Source: Ancylostoma caninum (taxonomy: Eukaryota > Nematoda > Chromadorea > Rhabditida > Ancylostomatidae). Taken from it: a stretch of DNA of 64,000 bases. The position numbers and the translations under genes are program-made. This document shows positions 1 through 11,946 of this stretch, piece after piece (within the stretch, counting starts at the first letter, position 1; each line of letters starts with the position of its first letter). The stretch covers positions 1-64,000 of the forward strand of contig JBAJFG010000306.1 of assembly GCA_037903475.1 (NCBI GenBank). Direction: 5' to 3'. A model generated the notes under the pieces. It made no database searches. It was not told where the DNA came from and saw only the letters and a program-made list of their open reading frames with translations.

Positions 1-1081
1 AATGCCCAAGCTGCATATGCTACACAATTCAGGGGCGTAGCTCACAAATAAACGGGGTCTTCTCTTCCACTGGGGCAGTTTGATTCATCGTTGAGTCCTA
101 CCGACTTGGTTACATGCTCAGTTGCTATTCTGGCAAAACTTTAGATTCAATCCCAATTGTAGTAAGCAGTCAGTGTACGAGTGCGCATCAAAATTGCAGG
201 CAAGAGAAGAAAGCGAAGTATGGGAAAACATAGGGGCGGTCAGGAAAGATTTCTTTTTCTTTTTTATCTTTTTCTTGTCTATTCCATATCAATACGACAT
301 CTTGCTTCTGTGAGCAGCCTCAACTAAATTATCGGAAGCAAAAATCAAAATTAGTAGTTGTTATCTCCAGTTCCTTCATCCAGTTATCTTAATTCTGGAC
401 GACAGTACTGTCGCCCAGACGTCAACTGCAAAAATAAACAGCAAAAAGCTGCATGTGATCCAGAGCAATCAACAAGTATGCATGAGAGGCTCCACTGACA
501 ACGCTCCATTCGTGGTGCCACTCCACATTCTCGATAGAGAGTGAGAAAGGGATGACAATACAATGTGCGGATGCGTAGACAGTCAGAGTGCTAAGACGCA
601 GGTGATTCATGGCGGCGAGCGAGCTCCCGGCCGCTGAAATCCGGTAGGTATCAGTGTTTTTTTTTTTTTTTTTTTGAGAATACAGGCCAAAGAGTATAAC
701 AGGGTAGTCAACCTATAAAAGCCCAAATCACTGAATTCTGGATCAATTCAGCAAGTCGCTGCTGTATTGTTTTTACCGCAACAACATTGAGAATACCCTG
801 TCCGAAGAGGCAACATCGCACGTGTAGACTGATCAAATCGTTTATTAAATAACTCCATATATGTACTTGCTTTGCAAATGAAATATTTGACTTTTGACGA
901 ACTTCAGACGTAGTGCAATTTGTGTGAAAAGACAGCCAAATTTATGTACAATTTCATATGAGTAAAATGCCGTATACGATTTGTTTGTAAAACTCACAAA
1001 ATACTGTAGGTAATCATTTCTCACTTCTATTTTTATATACAGTGCCAGCTGTTCAAGAACTGCCTGGGAACGCAGTTGAGC
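1..1081. other. gene-free flank downstream of LTA4H-A
   Basis: I see no supportable exon here on either strand. Short open frames are present but lack splice context or a recognisable product. The stretch holds a poly-T run near 657-675 and, at 841-846, a minus-strand AATAAA that probably serves the LTA4H-A gene. It is most likely 3' flank and intergenic DNA. Confidence 0.6.
841..846 (-). terminator. putative polyadenylation signal of LTA4H-A
   Basis: The plus strand reads TTTATT, so the minus strand reads AATAAA, about 240 nt past the LTA4H-A stop codon at 1082-1084. That spacing suits a nematode 3' UTR. No closer perfect hexamer was noticed. Confidence 0.5.
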
Positions 1082-4000
1082 TCAGAAGCAGACGGTGTGC
1101 GTGGAGTGTCGCATGTGCAGGTCTTTGGCGATCATCTCAGCGGTGATCGGATGCATCGACGAGCGAGTCTTGATGTACGCGTCTCTGGCTCGACTCTTAG
1201 CTGCTGGCCAGGCTGTCAGATCTCTGGAATGACCTTCTTCCTCTCGGAATATCTTTTTTGTAAGATGTACACGATGTCAACAATTGGTTTGTATCGGTTG
1301 AGACTTCGGAAAATCATCATCGGGCAGCCGCCTATTCATCTTCCCTAGGATAGTTCTTCGGGTTTTTTATCGACACCATAGGTAAAGCATAACTCGAAAG
1401 GCGAGGTTAACCCCTATTTTCTCGGCGTTATCGACAAAAATCTCTGATTTAGAAATTTCAGATTAGCATACATATAAGCTAGCAGCTACTAGTCGAGATA
1501 CCAGCGGTGAGCAGCAATGAAACTCAGATTTCCGGAAACCAGAAGCTTCAAGAGAATGTCAGAAGTATCTGAGTTTGAATGTGGTGAAAGTTCCTAGTGT
1601 CAGAATTGTAGAGTCAAAAATATAGAGTTGTGTAAAATAAAAGTCTTAAATGCGATAGCTCAGAAAATAAACGTCTTAACGTCTCCGTGAGTTGAAGGCA
1701 TGGCCAAGAACAATGAATTCACCCACGGAAAATTTCGACTAGAAGAACTCAGCCTATTTCAAAGGTCAATAAAAACAGTCCTTTTTCAGAATACTAGCTG
1801 TCTTCAGGAATGATCTGGCACCAAGACGCCAAGTTATGTATGTGTAGATAAGACCAGTTATGAAGATGTAATAATAAATATAATAATTTTTTTCAGTATT
1901 TTAGCTCTCTACCCAAATTCCGAGAACGTCTGAGTTAGCGTAGTTTCTTCGTAAACTTGATTTCAAAGAGCAAGGATACCGAAAGTGCAGAAATGTTTTT
2001 GGGAAAGGTTTTCCGTGTCGAAATCTCACTGATCAGCGGTAACCTCCCTTTCTATGAGAGTTCCTAGTTTTTTTTTTTCTTCATGGAGCATGTATAAGAC
2101 ATTTACGAACATTGCTATTTGTAGAGTAGCATGCTGAGAGGGTTGACTTGCCCAAGAACAATGAATTTTTCTCTTAGCTGGTACAATAATGGTATTGTTC
2201 CTGTTGAGGATGAACCCAATGAACATTTATAAATCCTTGAACATCTATCCTTCATTCACAGGGTGATTTTCGCTTTTCAATTTGGGGTATGTTTTGCGCA
2301 CTAGTCCCACAGCTGGCGTTGTATAGCATTGGATGAGTACACATCTTGGAGAATGTAATCGAATCTAAGGATCTTCAGTATCCCTATATCTTTCGATTTT
2401 TTGCAAGCAAAGGGAATTTTCAAGAAATATCCGACAGACCCTCCTCGTCAACCTAATGCCGTGGCACTAGACTCACCTGTAAACTGGTCGACAGAACTTC
2501 AATCTCCCTTGAGAAGTCACGAATTTCAACGCTTTCTCGATGACCGGCTCCCACTTGGCTTTGATGCAGAGTCGGATCCAGCTGAAGAATGTTGAATTTC
2601 CTTCCAGATGGCAGTCACAGACAGTGAGACTTACTTCAAAAGGATCTCAGAGTTCTCTGAGTCATTCAGGCCGTACAACTTGTTCAGTGCAGCTAGTTTC
2701 CAATGCTCGAGAGGAGGGTCATGCTAAAATACATCAGATTGACGGGTTGTTGGGGGAAACAATGAAGTAGCAATCACAAACCTGCCACAGCTGGCTGATA
2801 AACTCGATTTGTTGCAGTGGTTGCATAGTATTGTAAGTGTCAGCAGTGATTTTACCTGCCGCTTCCTCGTCGGAGTCGATCCACTGCTGGAACAAGGCTT
2901 CGCAAGCCACGACCATCGCTTGACCATAGCTGTAACGTCAAACTTGTATGAGTAAATACATTCAAACACAATTGACGCACTCTGGTTTCTCAGGAGGCAT
3001 CCCAACAGCATAGAACCAGGCGTCAAAGTCCACAGTGCTGAGAATATCCTTCTTGTCCTGAAATTACAACGAATGCTTCAACATGACAGCATACAGCATC
3101 CGACATATAGCATTGAAGAAAACACAGAGTGCCAGGTGAAATAGGATTAGGTTCAATGGGAGAAACTGGTCCAATAACAGTAAGTATACACAGAAAAGAA
3201 GAGACTTACACTGAAGTAATCATGAAGGTGTTTCTTCCACTGGTAGCTGTCGATGGCCTTGTGTGCGAATGTATTGATGTAGTCGCGAAGATATGCCTCG
3301 AAGACTTCTGCAAGAAAACACAGATTTTCATTCTTTGGAACTGCCATTCTTACTAATATTAGGTTGAGGAGAAAATAATGGAGGAAACGGCATCCAAGTT
3401 AGGTTTTCAGCTCTAATTTTTGAAAGGGGTGTTCCGAGTGAAGTTAGTACACATCTTCCAAATCCATCACATTACCTCAACGCATGGATAGATCGCCGAC
3501 TCGCTCTTCTCAGAATTGCGCAGACTGCGGCTGGTTTTACAAGGTGACTCCTGGTTAAGAATGGTCGAAATCAACTGGCTCTTTTTAGCCAGGGAAGAAA
3601 CAGAGGGCTGGGACAAGATAGTGATCAGAGAGTAATGAGCCAGGAGAGTAAAAATAACAGGTCACCAGAGTGCAGGAAAGCCCCGTTAGTTTGGGGCAGG
3701 AAAAAAAAAGTGGTGGGAAAATTGGCATGCAAAATAACTGGGATGGGGCGGGGTTTTTCGTTTTTGTCGTTTTTCTTCGAAGGTTCCCCTCAGTTTTCAG
3801 ACCTGTTCCACCCATATGGTAGCCCTCTTACCTTGCGGAAGCAACTCAAATCAGAGCAATCCCTTCGCGTTATGAAGTGAGACCGTCCAAAGCATGGCTC
3901 CTTATAAAAGCTCATATCTCCAGATTCGAAGTGGGGCGTTTGGGTACTGTGAAATATTTAGCTATAGCTTTGAGCTTGCTTTCTAGGCCAAATGGACGTG

Positions 4001-7000
4001 CATAGAGTCCCGTTGGAGCACGCTCCGATAATTAAAGCTTATACATTGTATGTAATTGTATGTAAGAATTTTAGACTCGTCTTTCGATAATGAACGCAAG
4101 TGCGCAACAGGCTGTTCCAGTGCCAAGAGCCAAGAATCCTGTTTGCTTCCGAATATGATGCAAAAAACTGCTTTTTCGAGAAGAGTGGTCTTCGGAATAT
4201 TCTTGGAGATTTCATAGAAAAAAAAAACAGGGATATCAATCGTCATGCATGAATTCACAGCTAAGAAAAATATCTCTTGTCTCGAACCTAAAATGAAGGA
4301 TCACCCTTTTCCTGAAAACCCTTTTCACATGTTCCTTCAAAAAAAAAAGTCGGAGAAAAAACACTAAGTTTCAGGGGCAATTGTATCATTGGTCCAGAAC
4401 CGTTCGCTGCGTCCAGGCTCTCTGAGTATCTGCGTATCTGCATATTTAAATGGGTACTGTCCTCATTGTCGATGGATTTTGTGGTGTGATAGATGTGAGC
4501 ACATATATGTATAATAAATTGCACTAATCTCTATTGTCTGGTAGTCCATGATCATGATAAAGTGCATAAAAACCTCGGCTATCGCCAGTTCTTGGTGTAA
4601 CGTAGGATTCTTTTCCTCTTTTCTCAGTTAAAACGCAATAAACATGCCTATGGGCATAGCATTCAGACCGCCCTCAGAACTGGTAGTGGGGTGGAGGTTG
4701 CTACTACTATAATTTTTCCTTCTTCATGTATCTATTGAATTATCTCTTACCATTATCTCTTATTTACTTATTTTAATTATAGTTATTTTTTTAAACCTAT
4801 CTTGACATGTTTGCTATTTTCATATGAAACGGATGAAACCCTGGAGGCAATTATCCGGTGAATGCTCACCAGGTCCGCCAAGCTTCTGTTCCAGATAGAA
4901 CAGCAGAGCTGATCCCTTCTCATACGGAACACAAGAGAATGCGACGTCCGGGTCGACGTTCGTGTGATCCTGGATGAGCTTAGTGAACTGATGAGTGGGC
5001 GTGAACTGCTCGTATACCTGAGTAGGAAGATAGAAGCTTTAGAACTCCACCCGAAGAACGATTGGGGATGAAACACAGGAAAAAAGAGAAAAAGAGACTA
5101 ACAGCTGGCATGAGAGCATTAGTCCATCCGTTGAATGCCATGAACTGTCGGTAGTCTTCGCTCACGAGTCGACCACAGATTTTCCGCTCGATAAACATGG
5201 TGAAGCCCTCGTTGAGCCTGAAAAATTCAAGGATAAGAAAGGCTGCGAAATTGTTATGATTGAAATGTGTCAAATATAAAGGTACATCAAAGCTATAGAA
5301 CTCTTCCCCGTTACTTCCTGCTGATTTATGAACCTTGCAAAAAAAGTATTTCATAGGAAACATCTCACCAGAAGTGTTCCCAGCTGCTGTTGGTGACCAA
5401 ATTCCCAGACCAGCTGTGAGCAATCTCATGGGCAATAACGCTGACCAATGAGCGATCACCAGCCTGAAAAAAAAGAAAACCTAAAGCTGCACACATAATG
5501 GTGAAGACAAGCGAGGAATTCGACCTATACTCTTGTGAAATCTCTGATTTCCAAATTAGCCCTAGAATAAGGTCAGAATGGGGACGCTGTTCGGAAATCT
5601 ATCAGGTGCAGACACGCGACAGTGCAATCATAACAAAGGATAAACTGTAAGCTAATAATATATAAAGTGCATGTGCCATGAAAAGCATCCAGTCATTCAT
5701 TCGAAATAAAGCAGGATTTGAATTTGTGACAGAATTTGGGGACAGGTGAATACGTGAAATTCCTTTCTTCGAGAATTTTGTAGTCACTTCAACTTTGCCT
5801 CGGTTCTGGGAAAGGGACTAAAATCAGTATTACCTTTACCTCATATCACCTATGCTTGATAGCACAGAAAATTTTCCCCCTAAAGTAGCTCAAATAACGC
5901 TCAGCTGCGACAAGGGTTCGCATACACCTTTCAAGAACAGATCCGGTTTTAAATTTTATTTTTCACACCCGAAAGCGCTCTTAGAAGGAAGTAAAAAGAA
6001 CGGTGGGTAAATAAGAAATAAATAAACAAGTGTGTTACAGCTAAACCTACCGCCCCATCTCAGGATTGTTTTTGAGATTTTCGCTTGAAATGAATGAACA
6101 TGGTGTACCTTATTCCGTACAGAACTGACAGAAAACCCCTCTCTAACCCCAAATTTTGGAGAGCATGTAGGCGGAGCCAAGCTGAGAGTTCCCGCATTAG
6201 TCCATCATTCATTCTATTGTAATTCTTTGCTGCTCGAACATGGAACACGATTCCTTATTGTTACAGAACGGACGATAAGGAGCTCTCTCGCAGTACTAAT
6301 TCGTTCAGAAATTGCTCCTTCGGGAGTGGTTGAGTGGTTTTCTCAGAGCCTCGTCCTCTCACCTAGGCCTCGCCCACATACTCCCTAACAATCAAGGCTC
6401 GAAGAGGGATTTTTGGCACTTTTGCACGAAATCACCTACACCATTTTTATCAGCAGCTCCTTGAGATTTTTTTTCATGTGAGAATCTGAAAAACGACTCT
6501 AAAGATTATTGAACTCTCAGGTCGTTGAGGTATTTTTTCCCACAGTTTGCAACAATTTCTGATACTAATTGGAATCTTTCAGTCAAATCAAATAAAGGCG
6601 ATTCAGTTGTACGCAGCCATAACCAGCACTGTCCATAAGGAAATCACCTTCTGCATCGCCTCGAGCATTCCTCTATGCTAGGAAATGTTTGCTTTTTGTA
6701 GAGACTCGCCTGTAAAAGCCAATTCATGACTGAATTTGACTTCAAAACTCAATGTTTTTTACTCTATTGAGTAGAAAAATCTTATAATTTCGAATAAGTG
6801 GCAACTAGGATATTTTCCTCTATTACCATTGATGTGGAGTAGTTGTATTGTTTGCAGAAACGAGATATTCGAAGCTTTAGTTTCAAAGAAGTCATAGACG
6901 GAATCATTAAAGACGACTTTTCTTCTGGCCAATACTTTATGCAGGATCATTCTATATACAGACCTATATTTTATTATAAATCATCCGATAATTCAAACCT

Positions 7001-8050
7001 TGCAATCCCTCAGCGAACAAAACCTACGCACCATAGACTATTTTTTGAGTATAAAAGACTTACAATGAGTGTAGGAGTTAGAAACGTGAGGCAAGGGTTC
7101 TCCATTCCTCCAAATGGAAAGGACGGCGGAAGGCACACCATGTCATACCTGGAAGAAGTTGTATGTTAGAGATGGAAAGAAGGGAAAGGAGTATCAGCTG
7201 ATAGCTAAACTCTTATGAAAACTAGTTGATAAACAAAAATCGTAAGGTTCTTCAATGAATCGTCGACTACATTAACATTTAACAGCGAAACTATGAGCAG
7301 AAGACCTGTCTGAGCAGTTCCAAAACCTACCTCCCCCAGATATACTTCCCAGCGATTTCCTCCGCACAAGCCAGGATGTCCTCAGTCTCAGAGAACTCCC
7401 AGTGCGCTTTGTCCACGACTGATGGCTCAGCCCACACTGCAACCCTGAAACAGAAGTCCTTTAGCAATCCTAGAGAGGTTCTCAGGCAAAGAGAAAACAG
7501 CGGAACCTCTCGCTGATGTCTCTTTTCTCCAAAGCTCCCACGACGATGGCGATCAAATAAGAGGGGATAGCAACTGGCTGTTTGAAGAAGAACGTGGTGA
7601 ACTCCTCGTCACCTTTCGAGCCCTCACCGATTGCACTCATCAGGCATGTTAGGCCTGTAGGCACCGTCACCTGAAACAATCAAGCTTGACCTTTGTCTTC
7701 AGAGCCGGAACCAATGTTTTCTAGCGGGTTTTGGACCATTCCGACATTAGATATGGTTTTTTGAGGAGAATCTGGCAGTTTATGAAATTAGTGGACTGGA
7801 TGTTTATTACACGAAAAGTTTTAATTTTTTTTCCAAATATGGCTTATTATATGAACAGAATTTAAAGCTTGGCAAGCTCCTCGTCTGCCTGAGTCCACTC
7901 AAAAACTCATGGACCACAGATGCTCGGCTTCATACTTTGGTGGAAATACATATAATTAGGACCGAATACAAAGCAAAGGGCGACTCGAACATTTAAACAA
8001 TATTCAGAAAGCCGTATTGTTCTTTTCATTAATTCGACGGAGCTGTATTG

Positions 8051-8095
<45 letters not shown>

Positions 8096-9314
8096 CTCCA
8101 TCTCATTCGAATATTCGAATTTGCGACTGCTAATATTCGAATTGAAATCTAACGAATTTTCGGCCGTTGGGAATTGATTCAACTGCTCTTTTCTATGCAA
8201 GTGTTTACCTGGGCTTCATAAGTCGACTTTACTGATGGTGTATCCATACAGGGTACAATGGATCGTGCATGGATGGCCTGGCATTGTGAGAATAGGTAGG
8301 GAGCCTGAAAGAGTTCATTAGCTTTGTTGCAAGATATGTATTAGATGTAAGTTTTAGTAGTGAAGAGGTCCTAGAGCTTCGAATATTTCATTATTATTGT
8401 CATTATTTCTCTTTTATTATTTTAGGTTTTTGTCATTTTTCAACTAAATCACCTTCTGTTTTCTTTGATGATGACAGTTCAGGGATTTTTCGGCGCAAAA
8501 CAATTTTTGAGAATTTTTAAAAATTGAAAATTTTCAGCCTGGAGCTCTCTAGTTGAAGTAAGTTACCTTCTTATCAGCTGTCTGCTCTTTCTTCATCCAC
8601 TGCAATGCTGTAGCCTCTGGCGACGTGCTGTACACCACAACGACATTGCTGGAAAATTACGTTACTGCTCCAGAATAATCCCTTTAACTGTCAGCAAAAA
8701 AATGGAAGGTGTCTCACAGCTCGCGGCCTTCTTGTTGAAATTCCAGCGGAAGGTAGATGGTCATTTTCGAGCCGAAGAATGTGTAAACATTGGGTGCAAT
8801 GCGATAGTCGACTACTTTTCCATTCACCGTCACAGAACGAATGGACAGGTCGCGTACATCCAGAAGCTGAATGAAAAGCATTTGGGAAGGAGTTATCCTT
8901 GCCGTTTGCAACCGGAAAGTACAACTCTCTCGGGATCTTGAAGTCTAACTCCTTTTTTGTCGGATCACTCTCTGGTAGAGTGCTAAGCTGAAACGACAGG
9001 GTCACCTTTTGTCACGCTTCCTAGACTTTGTACGTCATTAAGAGCCTTATCGCGACGCTTATCACCCATGATTCCTCGGGTAACGATAAAGAAAACATGC
9101 CTCAGCACCTCTCACGAAGAAAAAACCGATGTCATCCGGAACAACTCACGATTTTGTCTGTCTTGCGCAGCACCGAGCAGGTCAGCGTCGCTTGGCCGAT
9201 GAGCATCTTCAGCTGGAAATGCACTTCCCATTTGATGGCGGTGTGTGTGACGACGACGTCGTGGTTGTTGGCAGCTGAGCACGGGTCTCGTCGAGGGCGA
9301 TGGCACTGGCACAT
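1082..9314 (-). CDS. LTA4H: leukotriene A4 hydrolase-type M1 aminopeptidase, paralog A
   Basis: Sixteen exons on the minus strand: 9150-9314, 8718-8866, 8567-8648, 8209-8304, 7507-7670, 7331-7444, 7064-7148, 5369-5463, 5103-5217, 4870-5017, 3210-3307, 2981-3057, 2782-2929, 2635-2723, 2477-2581 and 1082-1223. They join in phase to 1872 nt, 623 aa; human LTA4H has 611. Visible landmarks are GGMEN (about 271-275), zinc motif HEIAH (297-301), third zinc ligand in WLNEGF (E320), DPDVAF (377-382), the general-acid Tyr in VPYEKG (Y387), GRLKF matching the human Arg563/Lys565 carboxylate site, and the C-terminal [13 protein letters not shown] helix. The family is a cytosolic zinc aminopeptidase that in mammals also hydrolyses LTA4 to LTB4. 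The suicide-inactivation tyrosine (human Tyr378) is Phe here. A CCAG acceptor lies one base before the ATG, so the start is either trans-spliced or follows an upstream exon. Whether it has epoxide hydrolase activity cannot be read from sequence. Confidence 0.93.
8051..8098. repeat. (CT)n microsatellite
   Basis: An interrupted CT tract in intron 4 of LTA4H-A. It encodes a spurious Arg-Glu-rich frame on the minus strand. Confidence 0.9.
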
Positions 9315-9318
9315 ACTG

Positions 9319-10114
9319 GAACGGTGATCTACTATTTTTGCTCACTACGTCAGTCACATCCGTATGAGTCGTGTGGTTTGGAGAGAGGAGAAATGGTAAA
9401 TTATGTGCGATTTTAGTTGCAGAAATTATAATTTGTATAGAAACAAGAGGCAGACGGATGCCTAAACAAAGAATCTCCTAAATCAGAACAAATGATATCA
9501 TCAGTGTCCTCCTTGAGATTGCATCCTCACGAACATCAAATCTCGGTTGTGGAGCATTATTTGAAAAGAAGATGCGGCCAAGTTCTGCGATTGGTCAGCT
9601 GGTCTGGACGACCAATCGCAGAGCTGACAGCTACACAGATCCTCCTAGGTGTGATCCTCCCACCCCCACATTTGATTCAAATTATGCCCCATTGAGTTCC
9701 TCCCCGTATAATTTGGGCGAGGTGCATTAATTGTAATTGGTTATGAAGGTTTTCCAAATGTTGAACGTGCATATGGGCGAGATACGGTGCACGTTATTTT
9801 GGGATGGATCCAAATCGATGCGCCAGCGGTGGTAACCCGCGAGGCCCCTTCACACAAGAGGTGGGCAGCCCCGTCACAGGCAACCACCAGGCCCCTCCAC
9901 ACAGGAGGAGGAGGGGACCAGGTTCTGGCTGCCAACAGGCAACCATCAGGCCACTCCGGCCAGATAGAGGAGGCCGGATCAAGGCCTTTTCTTCCCCGGA
10001 AAAATTTTCCAAACTTATGGAAATTTTTGAATTTGCATTTATGAGGAGAAGTCATCATAATGAAGGTGCTATGCCTTTGCTTGTAACACCACAGAAGCCG
10101 GTTATTGGCAAGAA
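9319..10114. other. intergenic stretch upstream of LTA4H-A
   Basis: No exon seen. It presumably contains the 5' regulatory DNA of LTA4H-A, but no specific promoter element can be supported. A short perfect hairpin with 13-base arms (TCTGCGATTGGTC and its complement) lies at about 9584-9622. A GC-rich segment at 9800-10000 has open frames in several phases caused by composition. Confidence 0.5.
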
Positions 10115-11130
10115 TTGGTTATGAAGAATTTCCCCATGTTGGGAGCGCCAAGAAACGGATTCGCTGGTATAGGTGAGGTGCGCTGTGCCCCTGGTGCGGG
10201 GAACGCCAAAATATGGGTCTGCTGTGACCAAAACTGTGGTAATGATGGGATACGTTTACGCCGATGGAGTAGGGGTCCGCTTTTACCCAATTGTGAGGAG
10301 CGACAAGATACTGTTAATGAGCGGGGAAGGGCATGCAATGTGGCCCAGGTGTGAGGAATGCCAGAATACGTGTTCATCGATGGACGAGGTCTTCTGTGGC
10401 CAAAAAGTGGGGGAATGACAGGACACGGTTATGCCAATGGAATAGGGGTCCGCCGTGTCCCAGGAGTGAGGAGCACCAGCATTCTGGTCCACCGGGTATG
10501 GGTCAGCCGAGCCCTGAAAGTTAAGGGAATTCCAAGATATGGGTTCTAGGATGGAGGAGGGGGTGCGCTGTGGTCTAAAAACGTGGGGAGCGCCAAGATA
10601 TGGATTCTCTGGTATAGGAGAGGTCCGCCGTGTCCCAGGAGTGAGGAGCACCAGCATTCTGGTCCACCGGGTATGGGTCAGCCGAGCCCTGAAAGTTAAG
10701 GGAATTCCAAGATATGGGTTCTAGGATGGAGGAGGGGGTGCGCTGTGGTCTAAAAACGTGGGGAGCGCCAAGATATGGATTCTCTGGTATAGGAGAGGTC
10801 CGCTGTGCCCCAGGTGCGAGGAATGCCAGGATATGGGTCTGATGTTGCCAAAACTGCGGGAATGACAAGATACGGTTACGACGATGGAGTAGGGGTCTGC
10901 TGTGGCTTAGTATTGTGGTAAACGCTGGGTCCACCTATGATAGGTCTGCTGTGAGCAAAAAGTGTGGGAGTGGCAGGATACGGTTATGCCGATGGAATAG
11001 GGGTCCTCTGTCGCCGAATTGTTAGAAACTCCAAGATACTGGTCTCCCCATGGCACATAGGTCTGCTGCGGCCTAAAAGTTAAAGGAGCTCCAGGACATG
11101 GTTATACTGATGGAAAGGGAGAGTTTTGGG
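10115..11130. repeat. minisatellite of about 58-60 bp units with 175-bp higher-order duplication
   Basis: About 1 kb of diverged tandem units carrying motifs such as GGGGTCCGC, GCGCCAAGATATGG and GGTATAGG. Units run about 58-60 bp. One block of three units, beginning near 10449, is repeated essentially without change from about 10624, giving a 175-bp higher-order period. The array lies between the two LTA4H paralogs, downstream of copy B and upstream of copy A. Several long open frames on both strands come from the array and are not genes. Confidence 0.85.
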
Positions 11131-11718
11131 AGAACTCATTGAACATACATTTCATATTCAAACTCAAATAATTACTATTTTCGCTTCTATCTCAATTTTC
11201 TAAGGATTTCATAGGCGCGAAACTTTTGCACATACCTCAATTGGCTGCCCCACCCCACTTTCTAGCGACCCGTAGGGGCGCTAGTGCTAATAACGTCAAA
11301 AGCCAACGAGACATGGTAATGCTCACTACGAGAAGCCCATCCTGTCGGTGTTGCTGAGAGAAACAGTTACGTACAATCTAGAAAAGCGAAAAAAATTAGT
11401 TTTGTACTTCTGTCGAGAGGCACTGCACAACCTCATTTTTTCTTCCTCTACAGTTTCACAACTAATACATTCTATTGATAAATTCTGACAGTCGACCAAA
11501 AAGAAGTATCAAATTCAGAAATGAGAAGCAAATGCAAAAGTGTGGCGCAGCGGTCGGACTACGCCATCCAAAGCCGCCAACTGCGGCACTATCGCAGCAG
11601 CACTGCACCCGCCCCTTATCACTTGGCCGGGTTTCAACAAGGCAGCTTATCTCCTTCATGCCCAAGAACAATGCGCCATCTGTCATCTGAGTTCACGCCA
11701 CTCGCCTCAACCACCAAC

Positions 11719-11724
11719 TTTATT
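11719..11724 (-). terminator. putative polyadenylation signal of LTA4H-B
   Basis: Minus-strand AATAAA about 225 nt past the LTA4H-B stop codon at 11947-11949, similar to the spacing at paralog A. Confidence 0.45.
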
Positions 11725-11946
11725 ACTATCTTTTAAGATTCATGCCCTATTTTTAGGATAGATGTCCATCAAAGAGAAATTCAGTCACATAACAATAAAA
11801 AAGGCAATGAATAGAAATGTAAAACGACTTTGTAATGTGAGAGGTAAATAGTGAATAAAACTGCACATAGGAAAACACCCCATTATGGCCAGCGATAAGA
11901 ACAATAAATATTATAAATTATGCCTAAGTAGTTAAATGAATGCAAG

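Noticed and set aside
8885..9005. Minus-strand frame with [14 protein letters not shown] in LTA4H-A intron 1
   Set aside because: It looks protein-like, but exon 1 joins exon 2 in phase and matches the family without it, and no human LTA4H segment corresponds. Kept as intron, though an alternative exon is not excluded.
9741..10934. Several 60-125-codon frames on both strands
   Set aside because: They are produced by the GC-rich minisatellite and its flank. The same peptide phrases recur with the DNA repeat.
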